This document shows, in pieces, positions 1-7,793 of a stretch of 45,690 nt of DNA (position 1 is the stretch's first letter; each line of letters begins with the position of its first letter). The position numbers were made by a program, and so were the translations under genes. The notes under the pieces were generated by a model. The model was not told where the DNA came from. It did not search any database and worked only from the letters and a program-made list of their open reading frames with translations. The stretch comes from an uncultured Prevotellaceae bacterium (GTDB taxonomy: Bacteria > Bacteroidota > Bacteroidia > Bacteroidales > Bacteroidaceae). Location of the stretch: NCBI GenBank assembly GCA_902774925.1, contig CACYKE010000057.1, positions 1-45,690 of the forward strand, read 5' to 3'.

Positions 1-32
1 TTGGATTGTTAATTCTGCAAAGGAGAAACACG

Positions 33-75
33 AATTGGCTACAACAAAACAGAATTGGCTACAAATTGGCTACAA
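33..75. repeat. Triplicated 12-nt direct repeat beside the tRNA-Asn gene
   Basis: AATTGGCTACAA occurs at 33-44, 53-64 and 64-75. The last two copies form an 11-nt tandem that shares one base. The copies lie 60-100 nt beyond the 3' end of the tRNA gene, with no reading frame of interest. The function is unknown. They could be a short tandem array of the kind seen elsewhere in this window, or a scar from integration next to a tRNA gene. Confidence 0.6.
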
Positions 76-89
76 TTTTGAAATGTATA

Positions 90-126
90 AAAAAGAAAAG
101 TCCCGTAAGTCGTTGACCTACAGGAC
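90..126 (-). terminator. Intrinsic terminator of tRNA-Asn
   Basis: On the minus strand, just after the tRNA, arms at 118-126 and 100-109 form a GC-containing stem of about nine pairs (one G-U and one bulge) with an 8-nt loop. It is followed by an almost pure T run (complement of 90-99). This is a standard rho-independent terminator for the single tRNA transcript. Confidence 0.75.
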
Positions 127-134
127 TCATTCTT

Positions 135-211
135 TGGCGCTTCAGGATGGGCTTGAACCAACGACCCCCTGATTAACAGTCAGGTGCTCTAACCAACTGA
201 GCTACTGAAGC
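135..211 (-). tRNA. tRNA-Asn (anticodon GTT)
   Basis: The minus strand folds as a complete cloverleaf. The acceptor stem is GCTTCAG (205-211) with CTGAAGC (139-145), the D arm has AGCTCAGTTGGTTAGAGC, and the T arm has GGTTCAAGCC. The anticodon stem CTGAC encloses the loop TGTTAAT, giving anticodon GTT, which reads Asn codons. The discriminator is G (138) and CCA is encoded (135-137). It has its own promoter and terminator. GUN-anticodon tRNAs such as this are substrates of queuosine modification, and the queuosine-pathway gene queH lies at 17.6 kb. Confidence 0.95.
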
Positions 212-256
212 AGGTTTTGTACTTGTAAGAGCGCTGCTATTTTTGTTTAGCGGGTG

Positions 257-288
257 CAAAGGTACGGTAAAAATCTGAATCGTGCAAA
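257..288 (-). promoter_or_regulatory. Bacteroidetes-type promoter for tRNA-Asn
   Basis: On the minus strand TACCTTTG (complement of 257-264) is preceded by TTTG (complement of 285-288) with a 20-nt spacer. This matches the Bacteroidetes primary sigma factor consensus TTTG-N19-21-TAnnTTTG. The predicted start is about 40 nt upstream of the mature tRNA. Confidence 0.8.
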
Positions 289-327
289 TTTTTTGGCGAA
301 AAATTTTATAGATTGCGTTATTTTTTG

Positions 328-335
328 TACTTTTG
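328..335 (+). promoter_or_regulatory. -7 promoter element of the S41 protease gene
   Basis: TACTTTTG at 328-335 fits the TAnnTTTG element. The predicted start lies about 15 nt before the ATG at 357, just ahead of the purine-rich AAGGAAAAAG. It rules out the in-frame TTG at 333 as the start codon, because that codon overlaps the promoter. Confidence 0.65.
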
Positions 336-356
336 CCCCCAAATATAAGGAAAAAG

Positions 357-1931
357 ATGATGAAAAGATACATGATACTGTTGTTCGGCGCGTGTTTGAT
401 GACACTGCCGACGAATGCACAGGAAGTGATGAATCACAACCTTGAGGTGGCGAAGAACTTGGAGATATTCAATGCGCTGTACAGGCATCTGGATATGATG
501 TATGTCGATACGCTGGATGCCAACAAGGTGGTGACGGCAGGTATCGACGCCATGCTGGAGTCGCTGGACCCCTATACGGAGTACTATCCCGAGGAGCGCC
601 AAAAGGACTTGAAGCAGATGCTGACGGGCAAGTATGCGGGCATCGGAGCCTTGATTCGCTACCACCAGAAGCTGAAGCGATGCGTCATTGACGAGCCGTA
701 CGAGGGCATGCCGTCAGCGGAGGTGGGTCTGAAGAAGGGCGACATCATCCTGCAGATAGACGACACGGTGATGACGGACAAAGACACGCGCTACGTGAGC
801 AGTCACCTGCGTGGCGAGGCCGGTACAACGTTTGTGCTGAAGATTCAGCGTCCGTCGACGGGCAAGAAGATGACGTTCAAGATTACCCGTCAGAACATCA
901 AGATGCCAGAGATCACGTGGTACGGCATGTTGGACAACGGCATCGGATATATCAGTCTGAACACCTTTACGGGCGAGCCCGCGAAACCTATGCGTCTGGC
1001 ATTCCTCGACCTAAAGAAGCAGGGTGCGCAGAAGTTAATTCTCGACCTGCGCGGCAATGGCGGCGGTTCGCTGTCGGAGTGTGTCGACATCATGAGCATG
1101 TGGGTGCCGAAGGGTCAGCAGATAGTGGAGACGAAAGGCAAGCTGAAGCGTGCGAACAGCGAATACAAGACCCGTTTGGAACCTATCGACACGGTGATGC
1201 CCATCGTGGTGCTGGTGAATCGCGAGACGGCATCGGCCTCGGAGATTACCAGTGGTGCGCTGCAGGACTTGAAGCGCGGCATAATAATAGGTACGCGCAC
1301 ATACGGAAAGGGCTTGGTGCAGATTCCCAACGTCGACCTGCCGTATAATGCGAACCTGAAGCTGACCACGTCGCGCTACTATCTGCCCAGCGGTCGCGGT
1401 ATCGATATGAAGGAAGGTCTGAAGCCTGACATCGAGGTGAAGCCCGATACGCTGGCCAATATCACACTCTATCTGGACCGACTGGACTCGACGGAGGTGA
1501 TGTTCGACTACGTGACGGAGTATATTGCCAAGCATCCCACCATTGCTGCCGCCAAGGACTTCCACCTGACGGATGCCGACTACGACGACTTCAAGCAGCG
1601 CGTCATCAAGGGCGGATTCACCTACGACCAGCTGAGCAAAAAACAGATGGGCGAACTGGAGAGGGCCATGAAGTTTGAGGGCTATATGGACGACGCAAAG
1701 GCTGAATTCGAGGCTTTGAAAGCAAAGATAGACCACCACGACGTAGCCCGCGACCTGGACAAGAACCGTCAGGAGATCATGCAGATGATAGAGCAGGATA
1801 TCGTGTCGGCCTACTACTATCAGGGCGGAGAGCTGCAAGTCGGCCTGCGCAACGACAAAGCCTTAAAAGAAGCCGCACGTATTCTGACCACTGAGGGTGA
1901 ATACGCACGGATACTGAACGTTGAACGTTAA
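357..1931 (+). CDS. Exported C-terminal processing peptidase (S41 family, PDZ)
   Basis: This is a serine protease of the CtpA/Prc family, 524 aa from the ATG at 357. A signal peptide (MMKRYMILLFGACL to TNA|Q) predicts export to the periplasm. A PDZ domain lies at about residues 85-170 (KYAGIGALI ... GLKKGDIILQID). The S41 core has DLRGNGGGS near 232 and ETASASEI with YGKG; the lysine is 25 residues after the first Ser of SAS, the spacing of the Ser-Lys dyad in E. coli Prc. About 140 helical residues follow. The family trims C-termini of periplasmic substrates; the substrate here is unknown. The last codons lie in a 7-nt repeat array and the stop overlaps that of the convergent sirtuin gene. 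An in-frame TTG at 333 is upstream but is rejected. Confidence 0.93.
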   Translation: MMKRYMILLFGACLMTLPTNAQEVMNHNLEVAKNLEIFNALYRHLDMMYVDTLDANKVVTAGIDAMLESLDPYTEYYPEERQKDLKQMLTGKYAGIGALIRYHQKLKRCVIDEPYEGMPSAEVGLKKGDIILQIDDTVMTDKDTRYVSSHLRGEAGTTFVLKIQRPSTGKKMTFKITRQNIKMPEITWYGMLDNGIGYISLNTFTGEPAKPMRLAFLDLKKQGAQKLILDLRGNGGGSLSECVDIMSMWVPKGQQIVETKGKLKRANSEYKTRLEPIDTVMPIVVLVNRETASASEITSGALQDLKRGIIIGTRTYGKGLVQIPNVDLPYNANLKLTTSRYYLPSGRGIDMKEGLKPDIEVKPDTLANITLYLDRLDSTEVMFDYVTEYIAKHPTIAAAKDFHLTDADYDDFKQRVIKGGFTYDQLSKKQMGELERAMKFEGYMDDAKAEFEALKAKIDHHDVARDLDKNRQEIMQMIEQDIVSAYYYQGGELQVGLRNDKALKEAARILTTEGEYARILNVER

Positions 1932-1941
1932 ACGTTTAGGA
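1914..1941. repeat. 7-nt periodic array at convergent gene ends
   Basis: Four degenerate heptamers begin at 1914, 1921, 1928 and 1935 (CTGAACG, TTGAACG, TTAAACG, TTTAGGA). They encode the last residues of the S41 protease on one strand and of the sirtuin on the other, and contain both stop codons. The unit is close to that of the array at 4661. Confidence 0.7.
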
Positions 1942-2620
1942 TTTTCATCAGCTCCTTCATACCTTCGGAGGCGCCCTTCTGGATTTGCGTCACGTTGCTA
2001 CCTGCACTGATGGGGTTGGGGTCGATGAGATAGACGGGAACGCCCGGACGCACATAATGGATGAGTCCTGCGGCAGGATAGACGTTGAGCGACGTACCGA
2101 TGATGATGAAGATATCAGCCGTCTGAGCCTCCTCGGCAGCAGCAGAAATCATAGGAACGGCCTCGCCGAAGAATACAATGAACGGACGCAGCAGCGAGCC
2201 GTCGCCAGCCTTTGTGCCAGGAGTGACCTCGCAGTTGTCGGGCGTCAGCAGTTGCTGATAGCGCGGGTCGTCTGGGTCGTTGCTGGAACATACCTTCATC
2301 AGTTCACCATGCAGATGGATGACCTTCGAGGAACCAGCCTGTTCGTGCAGGTTATCGACATTCTGCGTCACCACCGTTACGTCATAGTTCTTTTCCAGTT
2401 CAGCCACCAGTTTGTGGCCCTCGTTAGGCTTCACACCCCAGCATTTCTTGCGGAGCATGTTGTAGAAATTAGTCACCAGCGTGGGGTCGTTGAGCCATCC
2501 CTCGTGGGTAGCCACCTGCTGAACGGGATACTCCTCCCACAATCCGTCAGCATCGCGGAAAGTCTTCAGTCCACTCTCCACAGACATGCCTGCACCAGTC
2601 AAAATTACTATCTTTTTCAT
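1928..2620 (-). CDS. NAD-dependent deacylase, Sir2 family, lacking the usual zinc cysteines
   Basis: This 230-aa class III sirtuin removes acyl groups from lysines using NAD. The NAD motif GAGMSVESGLKTFRD is at residues 9-23, TQNVDNLHEQAG near 85 and the catalytic His in IHLHGE near 103. GTSLNVYPAAGL and a C-terminal Rossmann strand (VYLIDPNP) complete the fold. The zinc module that normally carries two Cys-X2-Cys pairs has only two isolated cysteines (KVCSSND, PDNCEV), so zinc binding is doubtful. As I recall, Bacteroidales relatives share this, so it is probably a lineage trait and not damage. The stop (1928-1930) overlaps that of the convergent protease gene. Confidence 0.9.
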   Translation of the reverse strand: MKKIVILTGAGMSVESGLKTFRDADGLWEEYPVQQVATHEGWLNDPTLVTNFYNMLRKKCWGVKPNEGHKLVAELEKNYDVTVVTQNVDNLHEQAGSSKVIHLHGELMKVCSSNDPDDPRYQQLLTPDNCEVTPGTKAGDGSLLRPFIVFFGEAVPMISAAAEEAQTADIFIIIGTSLNVYPAAGLIHYVRPGVPVYLIDPNPISAGSNVTQIQKGASEGMKELMKILNV

Positions 2621-2693
2621 ACGCCAAAGTATTAAGAATGCACAAAATTAGTAATTTTTCTCGAATAATCGCATATAATTCGCGAAATATTTG

Positions 2694-2701
2694 TAACTTT
2701 G
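2694..2701 (+). promoter_or_regulatory. -7 promoter element of the FKBP gene pair
   Basis: TAACTTTG at 2694-2701 matches TAnnTTTG. It lies 44 nt upstream of the ATG at 2746 and probably drives both FKBP genes. Confidence 0.65.
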
Positions 2702-2745
2702 CAGCCGTTTTTTAAGATTACACATTATTAATATAGAGAAAAGAC

Positions 2746-3351
2746 ATGGATAAAGTAAGTTATGCTTTGGGTCTCGGCATCGGTCAGCAGCTGGCACAGA
2801 TGGGAGCCTCGGAACTGAATATTGACGATTTTGCACAGGCCATCAAGGACGTGATTGCCGGCAATGAGCTGAAGGTGAAGCACCAAGATGCCCAGAAGAT
2901 TGTGCAGGAGTTCTTTGCCGCCCAGGAGCAGAAAATCAACCAGCAGCGTCAGGAAGCTGGTAAGGCACATAAGGAGGCTGGTGAGAAATATCTGGCTGAG
3001 AATGCCAAGAAGGACGGCGTCATCACCCTGCCCTCAGGCCTGCAGTATCAGGTGCTGAAGGAAGGCAACGGCAAGAAGCCATCTGCCAAGGACAGCGTGA
3101 AGTGCCACTATGAGGGTTTCCTCATTGACGGTACCGTGTTCGACTCCAGCGTACAGCGTGGCGAGCCTGCCGTATTCGGACTGCAGCAGGTCATTGCCGG
3201 ATGGACAGAAGGTCTGCAGCTGATGCAGGAGGGTGCGAAGTATCGTTTCTTCATCCCCTATCGCCTGGCTTACGGCGAGGGTGGTGCAGGTGCATCGATT
3301 CCCCCCTTCGCAGCACTTATATTTGATGTTGAATTGATTGAAGTAATGTAA
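2746..3351 (+). CDS. FKBP-type peptidyl-prolyl cis-trans isomerase
   Basis: A 201-aa FklB/FkpA-like prolyl isomerase. An N-terminal helical dimerisation domain spans about residues 1-85 and ends in a charged linker (GEKYLAENAKKDGV). The C-terminal FKBP domain at 90-200 has VKCHYEGFLIDGTVFDSS, VIAGWTEGLQLM and YRLAYGEGG, which line the FK506/proline pocket. There is no signal peptide, so it is probably cytoplasmic. The next gene encodes a longer, predicted lipoprotein paralogue 20 nt downstream, so the pair looks like a duplication serving different compartments. Confidence 0.93.
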   Translation: MDKVSYALGLGIGQQLAQMGASELNIDDFAQAIKDVIAGNELKVKHQDAQKIVQEFFAAQEQKINQQRQEAGKAHKEAGEKYLAENAKKDGVITLPSGLQYQVLKEGNGKKPSAKDSVKCHYEGFLIDGTVFDSSVQRGEPAVFGLQQVIAGWTEGLQLMQEGAKYRFFIPYRLAYGEGGAGASIPPFAALIFDVELIEVM

Positions 3352-3371
3352 TTTTATATTTTTTTAAAACA

Positions 3372-4253
3372 ATGAAAAAGTTTACTTTTGCTGCTCTTGC
3401 AGCTGTTTCTGCCGTCATGATGTATGCATGCGGCAATGGCACTCCGAAGGCAAACCTGAAGAGTGATGTAGACACCGTTAGCTATGCTATCGGTATGGCT
3501 CAGACTCAGGGTCTGAAGGATTATCTCGTTGGTCGTCTTGGTGTTGACACCGCTTACATGGACGATTTCATCAAAGGTCTGAACGAAGGCGCTAACGCTG
3601 GTGACGACAAGAAGAAGGCCGCTTACTATGCTGGTATCCAGATTGGTCAGCAGATCAGCAACCAGATGGTAAAGGGTATCAACCACGAGCTGTTTGGTGA
3701 CGACTCTACCAAGACTATTTCTCTGAAGAACTTCATGGCTGGTTTCGTTGCTGGTACTACTGGCAAGGGTGGTCTGATGACTGTTGACTCTGCTGCTCAG
3801 GTAGCTCAGGAGATGATGCGTGCCATCAAGGCTAAGAACCTTGAAAAGGAGTTCGGTGGTAACAAGGCAGAAGGCGAGAAGTTCCTTGCTGAGAATGCCA
3901 AGAAGGAAGGCGTGAAGGTTCTCGAGAGCGGTGTTCAGTACAAGGTCATCAAGGAGGGTACTGGTGCCCTGCCCACCGACACTTCACTTGTCAAGGTTAA
4001 CTACGAGGGTAAGACCATCGACGGTAACGTATTCGATAGCTCTTACAAGCGTAACGAGCCTGCTACTTTCCGTTGCAACCAGGTTATTAAGGGTTGGACC
4101 GATGCTCTGGTTCACATGCCCGCAGGATCTATCTGGGAGGTTTACATTCCTCAGGATCTGGCTTATGGCGAGCGTCAGCAGGGTGCTGACATCAAGCCTT
4201 TCTCTATGCTGATCTTCAAGATTGAACTGCTCGAAGTAGACGGTAAGAAATAA
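3372..4253 (+). CDS. FKBP-type peptidyl-prolyl isomerase, predicted lipoprotein
   Basis: A 293-aa protein whose N-terminus (MKKFTFAALAAVSAVMMYAC|GN) is a plausible lipoprotein signal with Cys20. It has an extended FKBP_N dimerisation region (about 30-175, with DTVSYAIGMAQTQG) and a C-terminal FKBP domain (about 180-290, with VKVNYEGKTIDGNVFDSS, VIKGWTDAL, LAYGERQQG). It probably assists folding in the periplasm. The linker FLAENAKKEGVKVLESGVQY closely matches the neighbouring paralogue. Codon use differs visibly: this gene has many T-ending codons (GCT, GGT, CGT), often a sign of high expression. Confidence 0.92.
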   Translation: MKKFTFAALAAVSAVMMYACGNGTPKANLKSDVDTVSYAIGMAQTQGLKDYLVGRLGVDTAYMDDFIKGLNEGANAGDDKKKAAYYAGIQIGQQISNQMVKGINHELFGDDSTKTISLKNFMAGFVAGTTGKGGLMTVDSAAQVAQEMMRAIKAKNLEKEFGGNKAEGEKFLAENAKKEGVKVLESGVQYKVIKEGTGALPTDTSLVKVNYEGKTIDGNVFDSSYKRNEPATFRCNQVIKGWTDALVHMPAGSIWEVYIPQDLAYGERQQGADIKPFSMLIFKIELLEVDGKK

Positions 4254-4269
4254 TGGAACAGCGAGAGCG

Positions 4270-4291
4270 ATGTCAAAATGCATTTTGACAT
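4270..4291. promoter_or_regulatory. Perfect 22-bp palindrome between the FKBP gene and rbfA
   Basis: Positions 4270-4291 are a perfect inverted repeat centred on TGCA, with core TGTCAAAATGCATTTTGACA (4271-4290). It has no loop and no T run, so it is a poor intrinsic terminator. The symmetry suits a dimeric regulator or an mRNA processing/stability hairpin. It lies 17 nt after the FKBP stop and 39 nt before the rbfA start. Confidence 0.6.
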
Positions 4292-4329
4292 TGCCGAGTC
4301 GTGACATTATTCAATCAAAGATTGAAGTA

Positions 4330-4665
4330 ATGCAGGAAACAAGACAAAACAAAATAGCGCGTCTGCTTCAGAAGGAACTGAGTGTTATCTTCCAGGAGCA
4401 GACGCGCTCCTTACATGGAGTGATGGTCAGCGTGACAAGGGTCAAGATTAGTCCAGACCTCAGCATCTGCACGGCCTATCTCAGCATCTTCCCTTCCGAG
4501 AAGAGTGAAGAGCTGATTATGAATATAACGAAGAACGAAAAACAGATTCGCTACGAACTGGGTACTCGCGTGCGTTACCAGCTACGTATCATCCCTGAAC
4601 TGCGTTTCTTCATTGACGACTCGCTGGATTATATCGAACGCATCGACGAACTGCTAAAACGTTGA
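4330..4665 (+). CDS. rbfA: 30S ribosome-binding factor RbfA
   Basis: A 111-aa protein matching RbfA, the KH-fold factor needed for late 30S maturation and 16S rRNA 5'-end processing. Diagnostic stretches are RQNKIARLLQKELSVIF, VSVTRVKISPDLS, AYLSIFP, and the C-terminal PELRFFIDDSLDYIERIDELL. The start is placed at the ATG at 4330 (MQETRQNKIA), where family similarity begins; an in-frame ATG at 4270 would add 20 unrelated residues and lies in the palindrome. The stop codon is within a 7-nt repeat array, and a LolC/E-type permease gene follows. Confidence 0.93.
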   Translation: MQETRQNKIARLLQKELSVIFQEQTRSLHGVMVSVTRVKISPDLSICTAYLSIFPSEKSEELIMNITKNEKQIRYELGTRVRYQLRIIPELRFFIDDSLDYIERIDELLKR

Positions 4666-4688
4666 ACATTGAACGTTGAACGACGTTA
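4661..4688. repeat. 7-nt periodic array after rbfA
   Basis: Heptamers GTTGAAC, ATTGAAC, GTTGAAC and a degenerate fourth start at 4661, 4668, 4675 and 4682. They begin inside the rbfA stop region and fill most of the gap to the next gene. The unit is an odd palindrome (GTT-G-AAC). Confidence 0.75.
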
Positions 4689-4703
4689 GTGTTTCCAATT
4701 AAT

Positions 4704-5942
4704 ATGAATTTCCCGTTTTATATTGCACGGCGTTACCTCTTTTCGAAGAAGTCGACACACGCCATCAACGTCATCAGTGCCATCTCTGTAGTAGGTGTGG
4801 CAGTGGCAACGATGGCCTTGGTGGTAACGCTGAGCGTGTTTAACGGTTTCCACGACATGGTGGCGTCATTCTTTACCCAGATGGACCCTCAGTTGAAGGT
4901 GACACCTGCGAAAGGCAAGACAGCCCCTGCCGATGACCCAATCCTGACGAAGATTCGCCAGTTGCCGCAAATAGAGGTCGCTACGGAGTGTCTGGAAGAC
5001 CAGGCGCTGGCCGTCTATGGCGACCGTCAGCTGATGGTGAAGGTGAAGGGCGTGGAGGATAATTTCGACAGCCTTACCCACATCCGTGAAATTCTCGAGG
5101 GCGACGGTACCTATGAACTCCATGCTGCCGATATGAACTACGGCATCCCCGGTTTGGGTGTCGCTTATCTGTTGGGCATGGGTTATACGTACGACAAGCC
5201 TTTGAAGATTTACGCTCCCAAACGCGAGGGCCAGCTCGATATGACGAATCCGATGGAGGGTTTTGTCGAAGATGAACTCTACTCGCCAGGTGTCGTTTTT
5301 GCCATGAAACAAGGTAAGTACGACAAGAACTACATCCTTACTTCCATCTATTTCACGCGCAATCTGTTTGCGCAGGACGGCATGCTGTCGTCACTGGAGC
5401 TGCGCCTGAAGGCTGGCAGCGATTTCGACCAGATAAAGAGCGAGATACAACAGTTGGCAGGCGACAAATACTATGTTCGCGACCGCTATGAACAACAGGA
5501 AGACACCTTCCGCATCATGAAGATTGAGAAGCTTATTGCCTACATCTTTCTGACGTTTATCCTCATGATAGCCTGCTTTAACATCATCGGTTCGCTATCG
5601 ATGCTCATCATCGACAAGCGCGACGACGTGGTGACGTTGCGCAACCTGGGTGCATCGGACCATCAGATTACACGCATCTTCCTGTTCGAAGGACGCATGA
5701 TCAGTGCCATTGGCGCTGTCATTGGCATTGCTATCGGACTGTTGCTGTGTTGGTTGCAGCAACAATATGGTATCGTGCGGCTGGGCTCGTCTGAGGGTTC
5801 TTTCGTTGTCGATGCCTACCCCGTCAGCGTTCATCCTACGGATATCATCCTTATCTTCGTCACCGTCGTTGCCGTAGGATTCCTCAGCGTATGGTATCCC
5901 GTACGCTACTTTGCAAAACGTCTGCTTAGTCCGAAAGATTAA
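4704..5942 (+). CDS. LolC/LolE-type ABC transporter permease (FtsX family)
   Basis: A 412-aa inner-membrane protein of the lipoprotein-releasing permease type. One transmembrane helix near the N-terminus (INVISAISVVGVAVATMALVV) is followed by a MacB-like periplasmic domain (about 50-260). Three C-terminal helices form the FtsX domain (IAYIFLTFILMIACFNIIGS, MISAIGAVIGIAIGLLLCW, IILIFVTVVAVGFLSVWY). The FtsX-type motif DKRDDVVTLRNLGAS is present. No ATPase partner is adjacent, so the LolD-like subunit must be encoded elsewhere. The start at 4704 (MNFPFYIARRYLFSKKS) fits the family better than the in-frame GTG at 4689. Its 3' end faces the msbA-like gene. Confidence 0.88.
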   Translation: MNFPFYIARRYLFSKKSTHAINVISAISVVGVAVATMALVVTLSVFNGFHDMVASFFTQMDPQLKVTPAKGKTAPADDPILTKIRQLPQIEVATECLEDQALAVYGDRQLMVKVKGVEDNFDSLTHIREILEGDGTYELHAADMNYGIPGLGVAYLLGMGYTYDKPLKIYAPKREGQLDMTNPMEGFVEDELYSPGVVFAMKQGKYDKNYILTSIYFTRNLFAQDGMLSSLELRLKAGSDFDQIKSEIQQLAGDKYYVRDRYEQQEDTFRIMKIEKLIAYIFLTFILMIACFNIIGSLSMLIIDKRDDVVTLRNLGASDHQITRIFLFEGRMISAIGAVIGIAIGLLLCWLQQQYGIVRLGSSEGSFVVDAYPVSVHPTDIILIFVTVVAVGFLSVWYPVRYFAKRLLSPKD

Positions 5943-5963
5943 GAAGCATTTCCGCCTGCATTC

Positions 5964-7793
5964 CTACAGCGACTGCATATCATTCAGTTTCTTGTAATAG
6001 CCTTCGAAAGAAAGCAATTCTTCATGGCTGCCTCGTTCGACAATCTGACCTTCGTGCAACACACAGATCTCGTCGGCATTCTTGATGGTCGACAGACGGT
6101 GGGCAATAGCTACCGTCGTACGTGTCTTCATCAGGTGTTCAAGGGCATCCTGCACTAGTCGTTCGCTTTCGGTATCGAGGGCTGAGGTGGCCTCATCGAG
6201 AATCAAAATGGGCGGATTCTTCAGGATGGCACGGGCAATCGAGACACGCTGGCGCTGACCACCAGAGAGACGGCCTCCACGATCGCCGATATTGGTGTCG
6301 AACTGATGTTCGCTCTGCATGATGAAATCGTAGGCATTGGCTATCTTGGCGGCCTCAGCAATCTGCTCGTCAGTGGCGTTGTCAACACCAAACGAGATAT
6401 TATTGCGGAAGGAGTCGTTAAACAAAATGGCCTCCTGATTGACGTTACCAATCAACTGGCGCAGGTCGAAGATGCCCAAATCCTTGACATTGATGCCGTC
6501 AATGAGCACCTCACCTTCCTGTACATCGTAGTAACGCGGAATGAGGTCCACCAGCGTTGACTTTCCACTACCCGACTGTCCCACAATAGCAATGGTCTTG
6601 CCCTTGGGGATGATGAGGTTGATGTCCTTCAGAATCCACTGTTCAGCATAGCGGAACGATACATGACGGAACTCTATCTGATGTTCGAAACTTTTCAGCT
6701 GCTTTGGCTGTGCGGGTTCCTTAATGGTATTCTCTGCCAACAGTATCTTGTCAATACGTTCCATCGAGGCCAAACCCTTGGGAATGTTATAGCCCACCTT
6801 CGAGACCTCCTTCAACGGGTTGATGATGCTGTATAGGATGACCATATAATAGATAAAGGTAGGTCCCGAAAGCGTTTGGTTGTTCAACACCAGCACGCCA
6901 CCAAACCACAGTACAATGACAATCATACAGGTTCCAAGGAACTCACTCAGCGGATGTCCGATATTCTGTCGGATATTCACTCGCATGATATTGCTTCGAT
7001 AGGTTGTATTGATGTTATTGAACTTATCGCGCATTTTCTCTTCTGCACAGAATGCCTTGATGATACGGAGTCCGCCTAAGGTCTCATCTACCACACTCAT
7101 CGTGTCACTCCACAATGCCTGTGCCTTGATACTCTGTGCCTTCAACTTACGACCAATCCACCCCATGAACCAACCAATCATCGGGATGATAATCACGGAG
7201 AAAAGCGTCAGTTGCCAAGAAATGATAATCAAGGTAGTAAAATACGAGAGAATCAAAATGGGATTCTTGAACATCAAGTCAAGGGATGACATGATGCTGG
7301 TCTCCACCTCCTGCACATCGCCTGTCATACGTGCAATGATATCACCCTTGCGTTCTTCGGTGAAGAAACCCAAAGGCAGGCGTACTATCTTGTTGTATAG
7401 CTGATTGCGCATGTCACGCACCACACCAGTACGGATAGGTACCACGCTCGAAGAGGCCAGAAAATAGGTTGCTGTCTTCAGCAGGGTGGCAATAATCAGG
7501 AAAAGACCAATGAAAAGCAGTGTGGTGGTAGAACCCACCTCGCTGATATACTGATTGATGTAGTAATAGATGTTATTGATGGCGACATCCTTAAAACTGC
7601 CGTCACTCCAACTCATCAGTTCGTCAGCTGTCACTGCATCACCTGTCTTGAACAGAATCTGTAAGATAGGTATGAGTGCTGCAAATGAGAAGATATTGAG
7701 CAGAGCCGACAGAATATTGAACACTATCGACAGCACGATAAATTTCTTATAAGGCATCACAAAGCGCCTCAACACTTGCATAAAATCTTTCAT
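5964..7793 (-). CDS. MsbA-like ABC exporter (fused permease-ATPase)
   Basis: A 609-aa half-transporter of the type I exporter family that includes the lipid A flippase MsbA. The membrane domain (about residues 1-330) has six predicted helices and the coupling sequence TGDVQEVETSIM. The ATPase domain has Walker A GQSGSGKST, Q-loop GNVNQEAILFND, signature LSGGQRQRVS, Walker B ILILDEATSALD and the H-loop IAHRLSTI, so it should be active. It overlaps the miaB stop by 4 nt (ATGA) and is therefore translationally coupled to it. The substrate cannot be fixed from sequence; lipid A or another amphiphile is likely. Confidence 0.88.
   Translation of the reverse strand: MKDFMQVLRRFVMPYKKFIVLSIVFNILSALLNIFSFAALIPILQILFKTGDAVTADELMSWSDGSFKDVAINNIYYYINQYISEVGSTTTLLFIGLFLIIATLLKTATYFLASSSVVPIRTGVVRDMRNQLYNKIVRLPLGFFTEERKGDIIARMTGDVQEVETSIMSSLDLMFKNPILILSYFTTLIIISWQLTLFSVIIIPMIGWFMGWIGRKLKAQSIKAQALWSDTMSVVDETLGGLRIIKAFCAEEKMRDKFNNINTTYRSNIMRVNIRQNIGHPLSEFLGTCMIVIVLWFGGVLVLNNQTLSGPTFIYYMVILYSIINPLKEVSKVGYNIPKGLASMERIDKILLAENTIKEPAQPKQLKSFEHQIEFRHVSFRYAEQWILKDINLIIPKGKTIAIVGQSGSGKSTLVDLIPRYYDVQEGEVLIDGINVKDLGIFDLRQLIGNVNQEAILFNDSFRNNISFGVDNATDEQIAEAAKIANAYDFIMQSEHQFDTNIGDRGGRLSGGQRQRVSIARAILKNPPILILDEATSALDTESERLVQDALEHLMKTRTTVAIAHRLSTIKNADEICVLHEGQIVERGSHEELLSFEGYYKKLNDMQSL

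Noticed and set aside
333-359. TTG at 333 as the start of the S41 protease
   Set aside because: It overlaps the -7 element, and the signal peptide begins at the ATG at 357.
1035-1838. Long antisense frames, for example over the S41 protease, purF and pyrG
   Set aside because: They follow the codon pattern of the opposite strand, have no recognisable domains, promoters or ribosome sites, and are shadows.
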